Made by a program: the position numbers and the translations under genes. From an uncultured Anaerovibrio sp. (GTDB lineage: Bacteria; Bacillota; Negativicutes; Selenomonadales; Selenomonadaceae), in contig CADACU010000033.1 in the NCBI GenBank assembly GCA_902786545.1, forward strand, positions 1 to 32,058: a DNA stretch of 32,058 bases, written 5' to 3'. This document shows positions 1 through 7,226 of the stretch, in pieces; position 1 is the stretch's first letter; each line of letters starts with the position of its first letter. Below the pieces are notes generated by a model, which saw nothing but the letters and a program-made list of their open reading frames with translations, had not been told where the DNA came from and did not search any database.

Positions 1-5
1 GCTTC

Positions 6-98
6 GCGTCGCAACGAGCTGGGAGATATGCTCGCCAGCTGTTGTAGTTTGTTTTCCCCCACCTAAAGAGGTGGGGGACATCTTAAAGCTCGTTATAA
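6..98 (+). repeat. Dispersed hairpin repeat, copy 1
   Basis: This 93-nt element is repeated, diverged, at 9585-9677 in the same orientation. It has two predicted hairpins. The first pairs 17-22 with 35-40, with outer pairs 13-15/41-43 and inner pairs 23-25/31-33. The second is a perfect 9-bp stem (56-64 with 69-77) closed by loop AAAG. No T-run follows on either strand, so it does not look like an intrinsic terminator. It sits just 3' of the coding region at 101-613. A C-rich/G-rich hairpin of this kind is reminiscent of IS200/IS605-family end structures, so it may be a relic or non-autonomous derivative of such an element (inference). It begins near the window edge and may extend further left. 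Confidence 0.7.
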
Positions 99-100
99 AA

Positions 101-613
101 TTACCGCTGGTCATTCAGCTGACTTTTGGCCTGCTGAACCGCCTGAAGGGCATCCCCAACACTTTCAATAACATGATTGAAAACCTGATCTGCGTAGGAT
201 TCCGCACTACTCTTCAGATCAGCTGCATACTGCTCAGTCTCAGTCTTTAACTGCTGGGCCTGGGCCATGGTCTGTTCCATAATCTGTCTTTCCTGAGCCT
301 TGGCCTGCTGAACGATCTCGCTTTCTTCCACGGCCTTCTGGGCATATGATTTAGCCTGTTCTACCGTCTGCGTAGCCTCACGCTTTGCTCCCTCCAGCAG
401 CCGGTCAGCCTCCGCCTGAGCAGCCTGGATAATATCATCACGACGCTTTACGATATCATAGGCATCCTGAATTTCCCGTGGCAACTCACTTCTCAAAACA
501 TCCATCAAGCGAAACAGCTCCACATCGTCAATCATAACCTTATCAACAAACGGAACTCGATTAGAAGACGCTACCAAATTCTCAATTTCCTCTAAAATGT
601 TATCTATTTCCAT
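101..613 (-). CDS. Coiled-coil protein resembling ATPase stator (subunit H/b-like)
   Basis: 170 residues. About residues 55-165 are a long, charged, Ala/Gln/Glu-rich helix with many AQ and EA repeats, typical of coiled coils. There is no signal peptide or membrane segment. Proteins of this kind are often annotated as ATPase or V-type ATPase subunit H-like, from stator-like composition only. No ATP synthase genes lie nearby, so a role in an ATPase is not supported by context. It is the last gene of the rsmD-coaD run, 49 nt after coaD, and probably cotranscribed with it. The N-terminal 50 residues are not repetitive and resemble the short helical head of DivIVA/septum-type coiled coils only vaguely. 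Real function unknown. A hairpin repeat lies immediately downstream. Confidence 0.75.
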   Translation of the reverse strand: MEIDNILEEIENLVASSNRVPFVDKVMIDDVELFRLMDVLRSELPREIQDAYDIVKRRDDIIQAAQAEADRLLEGAKREATQTVEQAKSYAQKAVEESEIVQQAKAQERQIMEQTMAQAQQLKTETEQYAADLKSSAESYADQVFNHVIESVGDALQAVQQAKSQLNDQR

Positions 614-662
614 CGTTCAAAGCCCACTTTCTACGAATACATATTTATACCCTAATAGCATA

Positions 663-1142
663 TCATTTATTGGAAAAACATTCAATAGCCTTTAAGACCG
701 ATTTGGGCACCAAAGTGCTAATATCTCCCCCAAAATGATGAATTTCCCGTACCACAGAAGAACTTACAAAAGAACATTCCGGTTTGGTCAGGAGGAAAAA
801 TGTATCTATTGTCGGGTTCAGCTGATGAATAATCTGAGCCTGTCCCTGCTCGTATTCATAGTCGGTAACTGACCGCAGTCCACGAACAATCACTTTGATA
901 TCATTCTGCACCATATAGTCCGTCAGCAATCCGTCAAAGGATACTACCTGAACATTTTTTACATCCGTAAGAGCTTCCTGCAGAGCCACAACCCGGTCTT
1001 CCACCGGCAAAAAGGACTGTTTCCGCACATTGTTGAACACTCCTACCACCAATGTATCAAATACAGTAGCTGCCCGGCGGATAATATCAATATGTCCGTT
1101 AGTCACCGGATCAAAGCTTCCCGGGAAAACTGCCTTTTTCAT
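663..1142 (-). CDS. coaD: Phosphopantetheine adenylyltransferase
   Basis: CoaD makes 3'-dephospho-CoA from 4'-phosphopantetheine and ATP, the fourth step of coenzyme A synthesis, in the cytoplasm. The 159 residues match the family length of about 160. The nucleotidyltransferase signature is clear: PGSFDPVTNGH at residues 8-18, containing the TxGH-type motif, and FVSSSVVRE near residue 127, equivalent to the ISSSxxR motif. A Shine-Dalgarno AGGAGA lies about 8 nt before the ATG. It starts 17 nt after the end of rsmD, the usual rsmD-coaD pair of Firmicutes, and is very likely in one transcript with it. Confidence 0.97.
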   Translation of the reverse strand: MKKAVFPGSFDPVTNGHIDIIRRAATVFDTLVVGVFNNVRKQSFLPVEDRVVALQEALTDVKNVQVVSFDGLLTDYMVQNDIKVIVRGLRSVTDYEYEQGQAQIIHQLNPTIDTFFLLTKPECSFVSSSVVREIHHFGGDISTLVPKSVLKAIECFSNK

Positions 1143-1159
1143 TATTCATCCATCTCCTG

Positions 1160-1726
1160 TTAATCGATTGTATTGCCACTTTTATACTCAAAAATATTTA
1201 TCTGAGTAGTTTTGCCATATCGCTGATTGCGCAACAGCTTTAAATGCGTCAGATCCGGCAGCTCGTTTTCATCACCACCCTGCTCCACTATCACCAGTGC
1301 CGCCTCATTCAGCAATCTCCCATTATCCAGCTGAGTCAAGGCCCGCTCCCACAGTCCCAAATGGTATGGCGGATCACAAAAAACTATATCAAACCTTTTG
1401 CCTTGGGCCGCCAACTGGTCCATAACGGCAAACACATCGCCTTTAAAAACATCTGCTTTATCCGCCAAATGGGTATGTTCAGCATTAAACCTTATGATAT
1501 CTGCTGTGGCCTTATCAACAAAGGCAGCATACTTTGCCCCCCGGCTTAAAGCCTCCAATCCAAGGCCGCCAGTCCCGGCAAAAATATCCAGTATGGTTTT
1601 CCCCCATACCTCATTTCCAAGAATACTGAACAAGGATTCCTTCACCCGGTCCGAGGTTGGGCGGGTAGCCATCCCCCTCGGTGTTTTCAGCTTGCAACCC
1701 TTGGCCAGGCCAGTAATTATACGCAT
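1160..1726 (-). CDS. rsmD: 16S rRNA (guanine-966 N2)-methyltransferase
   Basis: RsmD methylates G966 of 16S rRNA in the 30S subunit using S-adenosylmethionine. The N terminus has the family pattern MRIITGLAKG, followed by RPTSDRVKESLFSIL. The SAM site is DIFAGTGGLGLEALSRGA, and the catalytic NPPY-type motif appears as CDPPY near residue 118. Another in-frame ATG lies 15 nt upstream at 1741. The start at 1726 is preferred because GAGG lies about 9 nt before it and because the family begins at MRII. It is the first gene of a minus-strand run with coaD and the coiled-coil gene. Confidence 0.95.
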   Translation of the reverse strand: MRIITGLAKGCKLKTPRGMATRPTSDRVKESLFSILGNEVWGKTILDIFAGTGGLGLEALSRGAKYAAFVDKATADIIRFNAEHTHLADKADVFKGDVFAVMDQLAAQGKRFDIVFCDPPYHLGLWERALTQLDNGRLLNEAALVIVEQGGDENELPDLTHLKLLRNQRYGKTTQINIFEYKSGNTID

Positions 1727-1878
1727 AAAAAAAGACCTCATTATCTGTTTTCTTCATTTTAACATAAAATAGTCAATTTTCAGATTAAATTCATCTATTT
1801 TCCATATTTTTTCCATTTTTTTACTGTATTATTTGACCATAGAAAGTTGCAAAACTCGTTTTCATATTCCATCCCTCC

Positions 1879-1910
1879 AAAAGGAACCATTCGCCTGGTT
1901 CCTTTTTTCT
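1879..1910 (+). terminator. Terminator-like hairpin in leader of the DUF4127 gene
   Basis: The 11-bp stem AAAAGGAACCA (1879-1889) pairs with TGGTTCCTTTT (1896-1906) around a 6-nt loop, and the U-tract continues to 1908. The form is a rho-independent terminator on the plus strand, but no plus-strand gene precedes it. It could end a short RNA started near 1835-1865 or act as an attenuator. Confidence 0.6.
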
Positions 1911-1918
1911 TTCCGAAA

Positions 1919-1952
1919 ATTGACATCATCGGCTATTACCAATGATGTCAAT
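1919..1952. promoter_or_regulatory. Perfect inverted repeat, possible operator
   Basis: ATTGACATCAT (1919-1929) and ATGATGTCAAT (1942-1952) are perfect 11-bp inverted arms with a 12-nt spacer. The centre is about 54 nt upstream of the start of transcription expected from TATAAT at 1977-1982. That promoter has no good -35 (TTTCTT at the 17-bp position), so an activator-type binding site is a reasonable reading. The regulator is unknown. Confidence 0.5.
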
Positions 1953-2012
1953 ATTTCTTTTCCCTGCTTTAAATTGTATAATAAGAGAAAATTACACTTT
2001 ATCGAGGACTAT

Positions 2013-3689
2013 ATGAAAAAATTCGCGATTATTGCCGTTATTCTTATTTCCATTACCGGAATAATATATTATCTAACCAGTGACCCACACTACGATGCTG
2101 TACTCCCGGGCCCGGCCAGTACACACAAAATAATACTTATGCCACTGGACAGCCGTCCGCCCTGCACCAAGCTGGTAGCCGATAACGCCCGCACGGCCGG
2201 CATCACTGTCATCACTCCACCTGGCCAGTATATGGATTTTTACACCCAGCCGGGGGATATTGGTAGCCTGCAGAGCTGGCTGGCAACTGAATTAAAAAGC
2301 TCCCAGGCCGAGGAAGCCATTGTTTCCATTGATCAACTGCTGTATGGTGGGCTAATTGCTTCCCGCAACAAAAGCATCTCTGATGAAGATATAAACCGTC
2401 TTGTCGCCTATCTGCGAGAGCTCCATGCCAATAACCCATCGGTCAAGCTGTATGCCTTTGCCATCCTGCCGCGAATGACTCCACCGGACTACATCGAAGC
2501 CTACGAAGACCGGCAGCAGCTGATGGAATGGTCCCGAAGATTTCACCAGTATTTCTGTGAGCCAACAGCTGAAAACTACGAACTGCTATATGCCGCTGAA
2601 CAGGGCCTTTCTCCCGCCCACCTGCAGGCCTATCAGGAAGTATATGAACGCAATTTACGGCTGAACTGCCGACTGGCCTGGCTGATGCAGGAAGGTGTTC
2701 TGCACCAGCTGGTACTGGCTCAGGATGACGGTGAAGAATACAGTCTTCCCAACCTAAAGCTGACTGAATTTATGAGCTATGTCCAGGAACAGGGTATCAC
2801 CACCGATCGGCTGGCAGTAATTCACGGGGCAGATGAGGTTGCTCTTTCAATATTAACAAATATTACCACTAACAAGGTATACAGTACCGATAAAAACCGT
2901 CAGAAAAGCTTCAAGGTTTACCTCGCCTATAATTCCGAGGATGCCGCCGAGGAAATAATGCCATATATGGCCATAAGCAGCCGGGAAACCGCCCTCGAGC
3001 GGCTGGCATTCACCCACTCTCAGGTAGTGACCTCCGTCAACGAAGCTGACTACATTCTCTTCATCAGCTGTGGCAGCAAGGGGAATATGAACAACCGGCG
3101 GAGCAGCATTGAATGGCTGCGAAAGCAGGCTGACCAGGGAAAACACATTGCTCTGGTGGATCTCAGTCAAAAATTTTCCGCTACAGAAGCCCTTTTTCCA
3201 CTTATGCTAAAGGAAAACTATCCAGTGAACAGTCTGATCGCCTATGCCGGCTGGAACACAGCCAGCAATTCCATTGGCACGGCCATTGCCCAGGCCGAAA
3301 TTTATCTTTCATCCCTGGAAACAGCCTCTGACAAGGATACCGCTGTTTATTACAACCTGCATAACCTCAACAATCGGTTCTTGGAGGATTATTACTATTT
3401 GAAGGATATTATCGATGTAGTAAATATTTCGCTGAAGAAAAAGGGCTACGCCAATGTCTATGATTTGGATTTAAACCACAATTATGTATGGAGTGCGGAT
3501 ATGCTGCGGAGCGCCTTGAACCAACGGTTATCCCAGTACAAATATTCCCACTCCTTCAAGGCACCCTTTAGGCTTCCGGAAACCAACACCACCTATGCCG
3601 TGACTGATATATCAATGGATGCTTTTTTCCCATGGCCACGGACCTTTGAAATCAATCTTGATACCGCACTAAAAATCGAAAAGAAATAA
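2013..3689 (+). CDS. DUF4127 family protein, membrane-anchored or exported
   Basis: 558 residues. The first 20 form a hydrophobic segment (FAIIAVILISITGIIYYL) with a short basic N terminus and no clear lipobox, so it is either a signal peptide or a membrane anchor. The mature part starts with the family hallmark PLDSRPPCT at about residue 46, followed by a typical SIDQLLYGGLIASR stretch near 105 and further conserved blocks (LPRMTPPD, HGADEV, GWNTASNS). Function is unknown, although the family is common in Firmicutes. The reading frame is open to 1833, but the ATG at 2013 has GAGG 6 nt before it and opens directly into the hydrophobic segment. It is transcribed away from rsmD. tRNA-Gln follows 76 nt downstream with its own promoter. 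Confidence 0.9.
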   Translation: MKKFAIIAVILISITGIIYYLTSDPHYDAVLPGPASTHKIILMPLDSRPPCTKLVADNARTAGITVITPPGQYMDFYTQPGDIGSLQSWLATELKSSQAEEAIVSIDQLLYGGLIASRNKSISDEDINRLVAYLRELHANNPSVKLYAFAILPRMTPPDYIEAYEDRQQLMEWSRRFHQYFCEPTAENYELLYAAEQGLSPAHLQAYQEVYERNLRLNCRLAWLMQEGVLHQLVLAQDDGEEYSLPNLKLTEFMSYVQEQGITTDRLAVIHGADEVALSILTNITTNKVYSTDKNRQKSFKVYLAYNSEDAAEEIMPYMAISSRETALERLAFTHSQVVTSVNEADYILFISCGSKGNMNNRRSSIEWLRKQADQGKHIALVDLSQKFSATEALFPLMLKENYPVNSLIAYAGWNTASNSIGTAIAQAEIYLSSLETASDKDTAVYYNLHNLNNRFLEDYYYLKDIIDVVNISLKKKGYANVYDLDLNHNYVWSADMLRSALNQRLSQYKYSHSFKAPFRLPETNTTYAVTDISMDAFFPWPRTFEINLDTALKIEKK

Positions 3690-3700
3690 CTTTGTTTTTC

Positions 3701-3730
3701 TTGACAACCTACCCCAAAATAGCGTATACT
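3701..3730 (+). promoter_or_regulatory. Sigma-70 type promoter of tRNA-Gln
   Basis: TTGACA (3701-3706) and TATACT (3725-3730) are separated by 18 bp. Transcription would begin near 3737, directly at a perfect 6-bp hairpin GTTGTG/CACAAC (3738-3743 and 3748-3753) that forms the 5' leader before the tRNA at 3766. Confidence 0.85.
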
Positions 3731-3765
3731 GTGTATCGTTGTGAGCGCACAACTACAAATTATAT

Positions 3766-3841
3766 AGGGGTATCGCCAAGTTGGTAAGGCACTGGATTCT
3801 GAATCCAGCATTCGTAGGTTCGAGTCCTGCTACCCCTGCCA
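3766..3841 (+). tRNA. tRNA-Gln(CTG)
   Basis: A 76-nt cloverleaf with encoded CCA. The acceptor stem AGGGGTA pairs with TACCCCT. The T arm is GTAGG-TTCGAGT-CCTGC. The anticodon stem CTGGA/TCCAG holds loop TTCTGAA, so the anticodon is CTG, reading CAG codons. It has its own promoter and terminator and forms a single-gene unit. Confidence 0.95.
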
Positions 3842-3851
3842 TTGCAAAAAT

Positions 3852-3877
3852 AAAAGAGGCTATCAAGCCTCTTTTTT
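3852..3877 (+). terminator. Terminator of tRNA-Gln
   Basis: AAAAGAGGCT (3852-3861) pairs with AGCCTCTTTT (3866-3875) around loop ATCA, followed by more T. The T-run is best on the plus strand. The poly-A on the left side may let it also stop the minus-strand gene that ends at 3880. Confidence 0.9.
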
Positions 3878-3879
3878 GT

Positions 3880-4746
3880 TTACATATTTTTCGGTTGAAT
3901 AAACAACGCCCGGATAGTGATATTGACCTTTTTGACCGCCATACCAGTCAGCCGTTCCACTTCCTTCTTCACCAGTGCCTGCATCTGCTGTACCAAAGTC
4001 GGAATATGCTTTCCGAAGGAAATGGTCACCGCACAGCTTATCTCCACCCCCTGAGATTCGTAGCCAACGGCACCGTCCCCCTTGTATACATGGCGGACCT
4101 CAACTCCGGCCACCTTATTCACACTGCCACCATCAATGAGAATTCTTCGTACCATGGCCGCAATAGCCGAATCCTCAATGACCAGCTTACCGCAATAGCT
4201 GAATACCGGCCGAACAATGGATTTTTCGCCCAAATGGCGATGCCGCCGCTGCTGATCTGAGCTGCGTTTTACCATTGACTTCAGCGAATCCACTAAATAC
4301 CCGGAAAAATGTGGCTTTAGCTCAATAGTTGGCACTGGCACCACATGCTTACCTTTTTGCAGACGATGCTCCTGCGCCTTTTTCATTTCTGCCTCGGTGG
4401 CAATATCCTCTATATGGATAAACTTGGAAATATCCGGCAACTCCAATGCCTTGGCAATCTTTATTACCATATTTTCCGAAGTCCCCAAAATCAAAATCCG
4501 CTTGGGACTGCTTTCCTTAATGGCCTCCCGCACTTCTTCAGCGTGCCCCGGCAAAACAAAAATCGCCCGTTTTACTGCCAGGACCTTGTTCTGCTCTTTC
4601 TTGGCCGAAGTACCGGCCATTATTCGGCCATCCTTAATATACAGGCCATCATCTATAATGGCATCTGCCTGAGTATTGTGGGCTACCAAAAGGGCTCTGT
4701 GACTTTTCCCCGTTCCACTGGGTCCAACAAATGCAATAACATCCAT
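3880..4746 (-). CDS. P-loop protein fused to an Asp23/Gls24-like domain
   Basis: 288 residues in two parts. Residues 1-110 form a nucleotide-binding unit with Walker A FVGPSGTGKS at about 6-15, followed by DDGLYIKDG. Residues of about 180-285 match the Asp23/Gls24 envelope-stress/alkaline-shock fold (GKLVIEDSAIAAMVRRIL, GVEVRHVY, KVNITI). Known Asp23 proteins lack an ATPase part. The combination suggests an ATP-dependent protein with a cell-envelope or membrane-linked role, but the function is unknown. The start at 4746 is preferred over an ATG 30 nt upstream because GGCGGTGA lies just before it. The next gene upstream (PHP) ends at 4801, 54 nt away, and is probably cotranscribed. Confidence 0.85.
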   Translation of the reverse strand: MDVIAFVGPSGTGKSHRALLVAHNTQADAIIDDGLYIKDGRIMAGTSAKKEQNKVLAVKRAIFVLPGHAEEVREAIKESSPKRILILGTSENMVIKIAKALELPDISKFIHIEDIATEAEMKKAQEHRLQKGKHVVPVPTIELKPHFSGYLVDSLKSMVKRSSDQQRRHRHLGEKSIVRPVFSYCGKLVIEDSAIAAMVRRILIDGGSVNKVAGVEVRHVYKGDGAVGYESQGVEISCAVTISFGKHIPTLVQQMQALVKKEVERLTGMAVKKVNITIRALFIQPKNM

Positions 4747-4800
4747 ACAATCACCGCCTATGCAAAACAGCATCACGCTGTAGAACTCACAAAATATAAA

Positions 4801-5628
4801 TTAAATATTCGGCTCACGATATATCTCAGCCGCATAGCTGTCCTCAATGGAAAACTCTCCCAAATTTTTGGGCATACGGCCTTCTATACCGTGAAAATCC
4901 GATCCGCCGGTTATCATTAGATTATACTTATTGGCCATAGCCACATATCTTTCCGTATCCTCCGGGCTGTGCTTTGGATAAAAGGCCTCCACACCCTCTA
5001 TGCCCTGCTTCAGCAAATGCTCCACCAAAGCATCATCCTTGATTAGCTTTGGGTGGGCCAGTACCGGAATACCACCGCTCTGCTTTATCAGGTCAATAAT
5101 CTCCTCCGGCTGAAGAAGATAATGGGACACATAAGCTGGCCTCCCCTTTTCCAAAACCTCGTCAAAACACTCCTTAACGGTGTGAAAATATCCTTTGCGC
5201 ACCAAAGCCTGGGCTATATGAGACCGGCTGATGGAGGTGCTGTCACCGGCGATTTCCAATACATCAGTCTCTGAAATGTCGTATTCCAGCTCCTGCAACT
5301 TCTGTACCATACTGGAAAATCTGGTCCAACGCCCCTCTACCACATCGTTCAAACGGTCCGTCAAATTTTTATCATAAATGTCGATATTATAGCCCAAAAT
5401 ATGTATTTCCTGGGTTTCGTGGTGTGCACTGAACTCGATGCCCGGAATAATCTTTATTCCTTTGGCCGGGTACAGGCCTGCCTCATAAAGCTGGCAAACG
5501 CCGTTGACCGTATCGTGGTCAGTTATGGCTATATAGTTAAGGCCAGCCTCTTTGGCTGCTTCAATGAGCTCCTCCGGATTCAGCAATCCATCCGAGCATC
5601 TGGTATGTGTATGTAAATCACTTGCCAT
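4801..5628 (-). CDS. PHP-domain phosphoesterase (RNase AM/YciV-like)
   Basis: 275 residues, the usual length of the YciV/TrpH group of the PHP superfamily. All metal-binding motifs are visible: DLHTHTRCSDG at residue 4, ITDHDTVNG at 35, PGIEFSAHH at 62, HILGYNID at 75, LAHPKLI at about 190 and GSDFHG at about 242. Characterised members hydrolyse nucleoside 3',5'-bisphosphates or trim RNA 5' ends (family knowledge), while the substrate here is inferred. Its place downstream of ymdB and rny fits a role in RNA turnover. The operon probably runs rny, unknown gene, ymdB, this gene, P-loop/Asp23. Confidence 0.88.
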   Translation of the reverse strand: MASDLHTHTRCSDGLLNPEELIEAAKEAGLNYIAITDHDTVNGVCQLYEAGLYPAKGIKIIPGIEFSAHHETQEIHILGYNIDIYDKNLTDRLNDVVEGRWTRFSSMVQKLQELEYDISETDVLEIAGDSTSISRSHIAQALVRKGYFHTVKECFDEVLEKGRPAYVSHYLLQPEEIIDLIKQSGGIPVLAHPKLIKDDALVEHLLKQGIEGVEAFYPKHSPEDTERYVAMANKYNLMITGGSDFHGIEGRMPKNLGEFSIEDSYAAEIYREPNI

Positions 5629-5711
5629 TATTTTTCTCTCCGTAAACTTATTTCAGCAATATATATTCTAAATTATCGCTGAAAGTCCTGCTTTATTTAT
5701 GAAGGGATTTA

Positions 5712-6491
5712 TTATTCTTCTTTAATCAACAGTCGTTCCACAGCTACAGCCTTATTGGTGGCATCATCGATTTCCACAATAACGGCCGAGTATACTGCCG
5801 GACCATCGGCCAGGTCAAACCGTACAGGCATACAGCTGGTAAATTTTTTTATAATAATATCCGATTTTACCCCTAGCACCGAGTTCCAAGGGCCTACCAT
5901 CCCCAAATCAGTGATATAAGCTGTACTGTTGGGCAGCAACCGCTCATCCGCAGTCTGAATGTGCGTATGGGTGCCTACCACCACCTGAACCCGCCCATCA
6001 AGATAAAATCCCATGGCCATTTTTTCCGAGGTGGTTTCTGCGTGAAAATCCAGAATCTTTATATCCGCCTGGTCACCAATTTCAGATAATATATCATCAA
6101 TTTTCTGGAAAGGGCAATCCATATCCGGCATAAATGCCCGCCCTGACAAATTGATGACGGCAATATTTTTTGCCTTAAATGGATACAGGCACCAGCCCTT
6201 GCCCGGAGCACCCTCCGGATAGTTAGCCGGTCGTACCAGATACGGCTCATCATCAATCAGCCCTTGGACCTCCCTGTTATCCCAGATATGATTGCCGGAG
6301 GTAACAATATCAGCCCCAGCCGCATACAACTCATCCAGGGATTTCCGGCTCACTCCCTTGCCACCGGCAGAATTCTCCCCATTTACTATCACAATATCTA
6401 TATTATGCTTCTGGCGAAGCTCCTTGGTGTATTTGCCAAAGGCCTTGCGCCCTGGGCGTCCCACCACATCACCAACAATTAGTATTCGCAC
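5712..6491 (-). CDS. ymdB: YmdB-family metallophosphoesterase (2',3'-cyclic nucleotide phosphodiesterase)
   Basis: 259 residues, matching the TIGR00282 family length. Metal-site motifs are complete: ILIVGDVVGRPGRK at the N terminus, NGENSAGGKG, SGNHIWDN, LDFHAETTSEKMAMG and GTHTHIQTADER. YmdB of Bacillus hydrolyses cyclic nucleotides and links to biofilm/motility switching and RNase Y (family knowledge). Two in-frame GTG codons occur. The one at 6491 is chosen because GAGGTGAT lies about 6 nt before it, while the GTG at 6500 overlaps that Shine-Dalgarno. It follows the unknown gene by 15 nt, in the conserved rny-ymdB neighbourhood. Confidence 0.94.
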   Translation of the reverse strand: MRILIVGDVVGRPGRKAFGKYTKELRQKHNIDIVIVNGENSAGGKGVSRKSLDELYAAGADIVTSGNHIWDNREVQGLIDDEPYLVRPANYPEGAPGKGWCLYPFKAKNIAVINLSGRAFMPDMDCPFQKIDDILSEIGDQADIKILDFHAETTSEKMAMGFYLDGRVQVVVGTHTHIQTADERLLPNSTAYITDLGMVGPWNSVLGVKSDIIIKKFTSCMPVRFDLADGPAVYSAVIVEIDDATNKAVAVERLLIKEE

Positions 6492-6506
6492 GGATATCAC
6501 CTCATA

Positions 6507-7025
6507 CTACAGCAAATCATGGTCATAAACCATAACCCGGCCTTCTTCCCGAACGCCCACCATGGATTCAGGAATACGGTTTTCCTTCAAGAATCTAATG
6601 CGATGGTCTATCATTTCCGCCTGGGTAGCCAACAGCTCCTCATCAGCATCCCGATTGTCATCTGATATTATGATAGCACCAAATTTATCCTTCAACAAGC
6701 TAAGCAGCAACCCCACCTCACCATGAGAAAAGGTATCCAGATCCCGATATATATGCAGGGCAAAATCCTGATAGAAAAAGGCAAACTTTGCTCCTCGGGT
6801 ATATTCCAACGAATGGTACAGCTTCAAGCTGTCCACAATAAAGTCCTCTCCGGCAGCCATAGTCTCCTGGTCCGGGGCTTCCTTGACCGAAAGCTCCATT
6901 ATAATTGCTTTACTTTTGGAGTCCAGGGTAATCTTGGAAAACTCTGGATAGCAGATGAGCAATGAAGCCACCAGCTGGATGCTGTCCATATTCACTTCGC
7001 TGTCAGTTCCCTTTGAATAATCCAT
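6507..7025 (-). CDS. Conserved-looking protein of unknown function between rny and ymdB
   Basis: 172 residues, soluble, acidic, with no signal peptide or membrane helix. I do not recognise a family. Visible features are a segment with alternating hydrophobic residues (AKFAFFYQDFALHIYRDL), a helical middle and a C terminus ending EEGRVMVYDHDLL. The start at 7025 is preferred because AAAGGAGGCAGGT precedes the ATG, while the longer frame to 7079 has no good ribosome site. The 15-nt gap to ymdB indicates cotranscription, which points to a role linked to RNA turnover or cyclic nucleotide signalling (inference only). Confidence 0.8.
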   Translation of the reverse strand: MDYSKGTDSEVNMDSIQLVASLLICYPEFSKITLDSKSKAIIMELSVKEAPDQETMAAGEDFIVDSLKLYHSLEYTRGAKFAFFYQDFALHIYRDLDTFSHGEVGLLLSLLKDKFGAIIISDDNRDADEELLATQAEMIDHRIRFLKENRIPESMVGVREEGRVMVYDHDLL

Positions 7026-7226
7026 TTTACCTGCCTCCTTTATCCAATAATATTCACCGCCTGATTCATCGCTATACACGACTTATCCCCATAGAAAAGG
7101 ATGACATACAGGTGACGAAGTTATCTAAAAATTCTATTTTGATTACTGTGCTACTATATTATATAGCGAAATCGGGCTGCCGCAACAACATCACGGACAG
7201 CCCAACATCATTTTCCATTTTAAAAT

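Larger units (their letters stand above)
1727..2012. other. Divergent intergenic region with two hairpins
   Basis: 286 nt between rsmD (minus) and the DUF4127 gene (plus). Rightward it holds an A/T-rich stretch, a terminator-like hairpin at 1879-1910, a perfect 11-bp inverted repeat at 1919-1952, a TATAAT at 1977-1982 and a Shine-Dalgarno GAGG at 2004-2007. No plus-strand gene that would need the terminator lies upstream, so the structures probably belong to the leader or control region of the DUF4127 gene, or to a small unrecognised transcript. Confidence 0.5.

Noticed and set aside
56-77. Perfect 9-bp hairpin as terminator of the first gene
   Set aside because: No T-run follows on either strand, and a similar hairpin recurs inside a coding region.
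6-98. Hairpin repeat as part of a CRISPR array
   Set aside because: Only two copies 9.6 kb apart, no regular spacers and no cas genes.
101-613. ATP synthase subunit b
   Set aside because: No membrane helix and no ATP synthase genes nearby. The coiled-coil composition alone explains the similarity.
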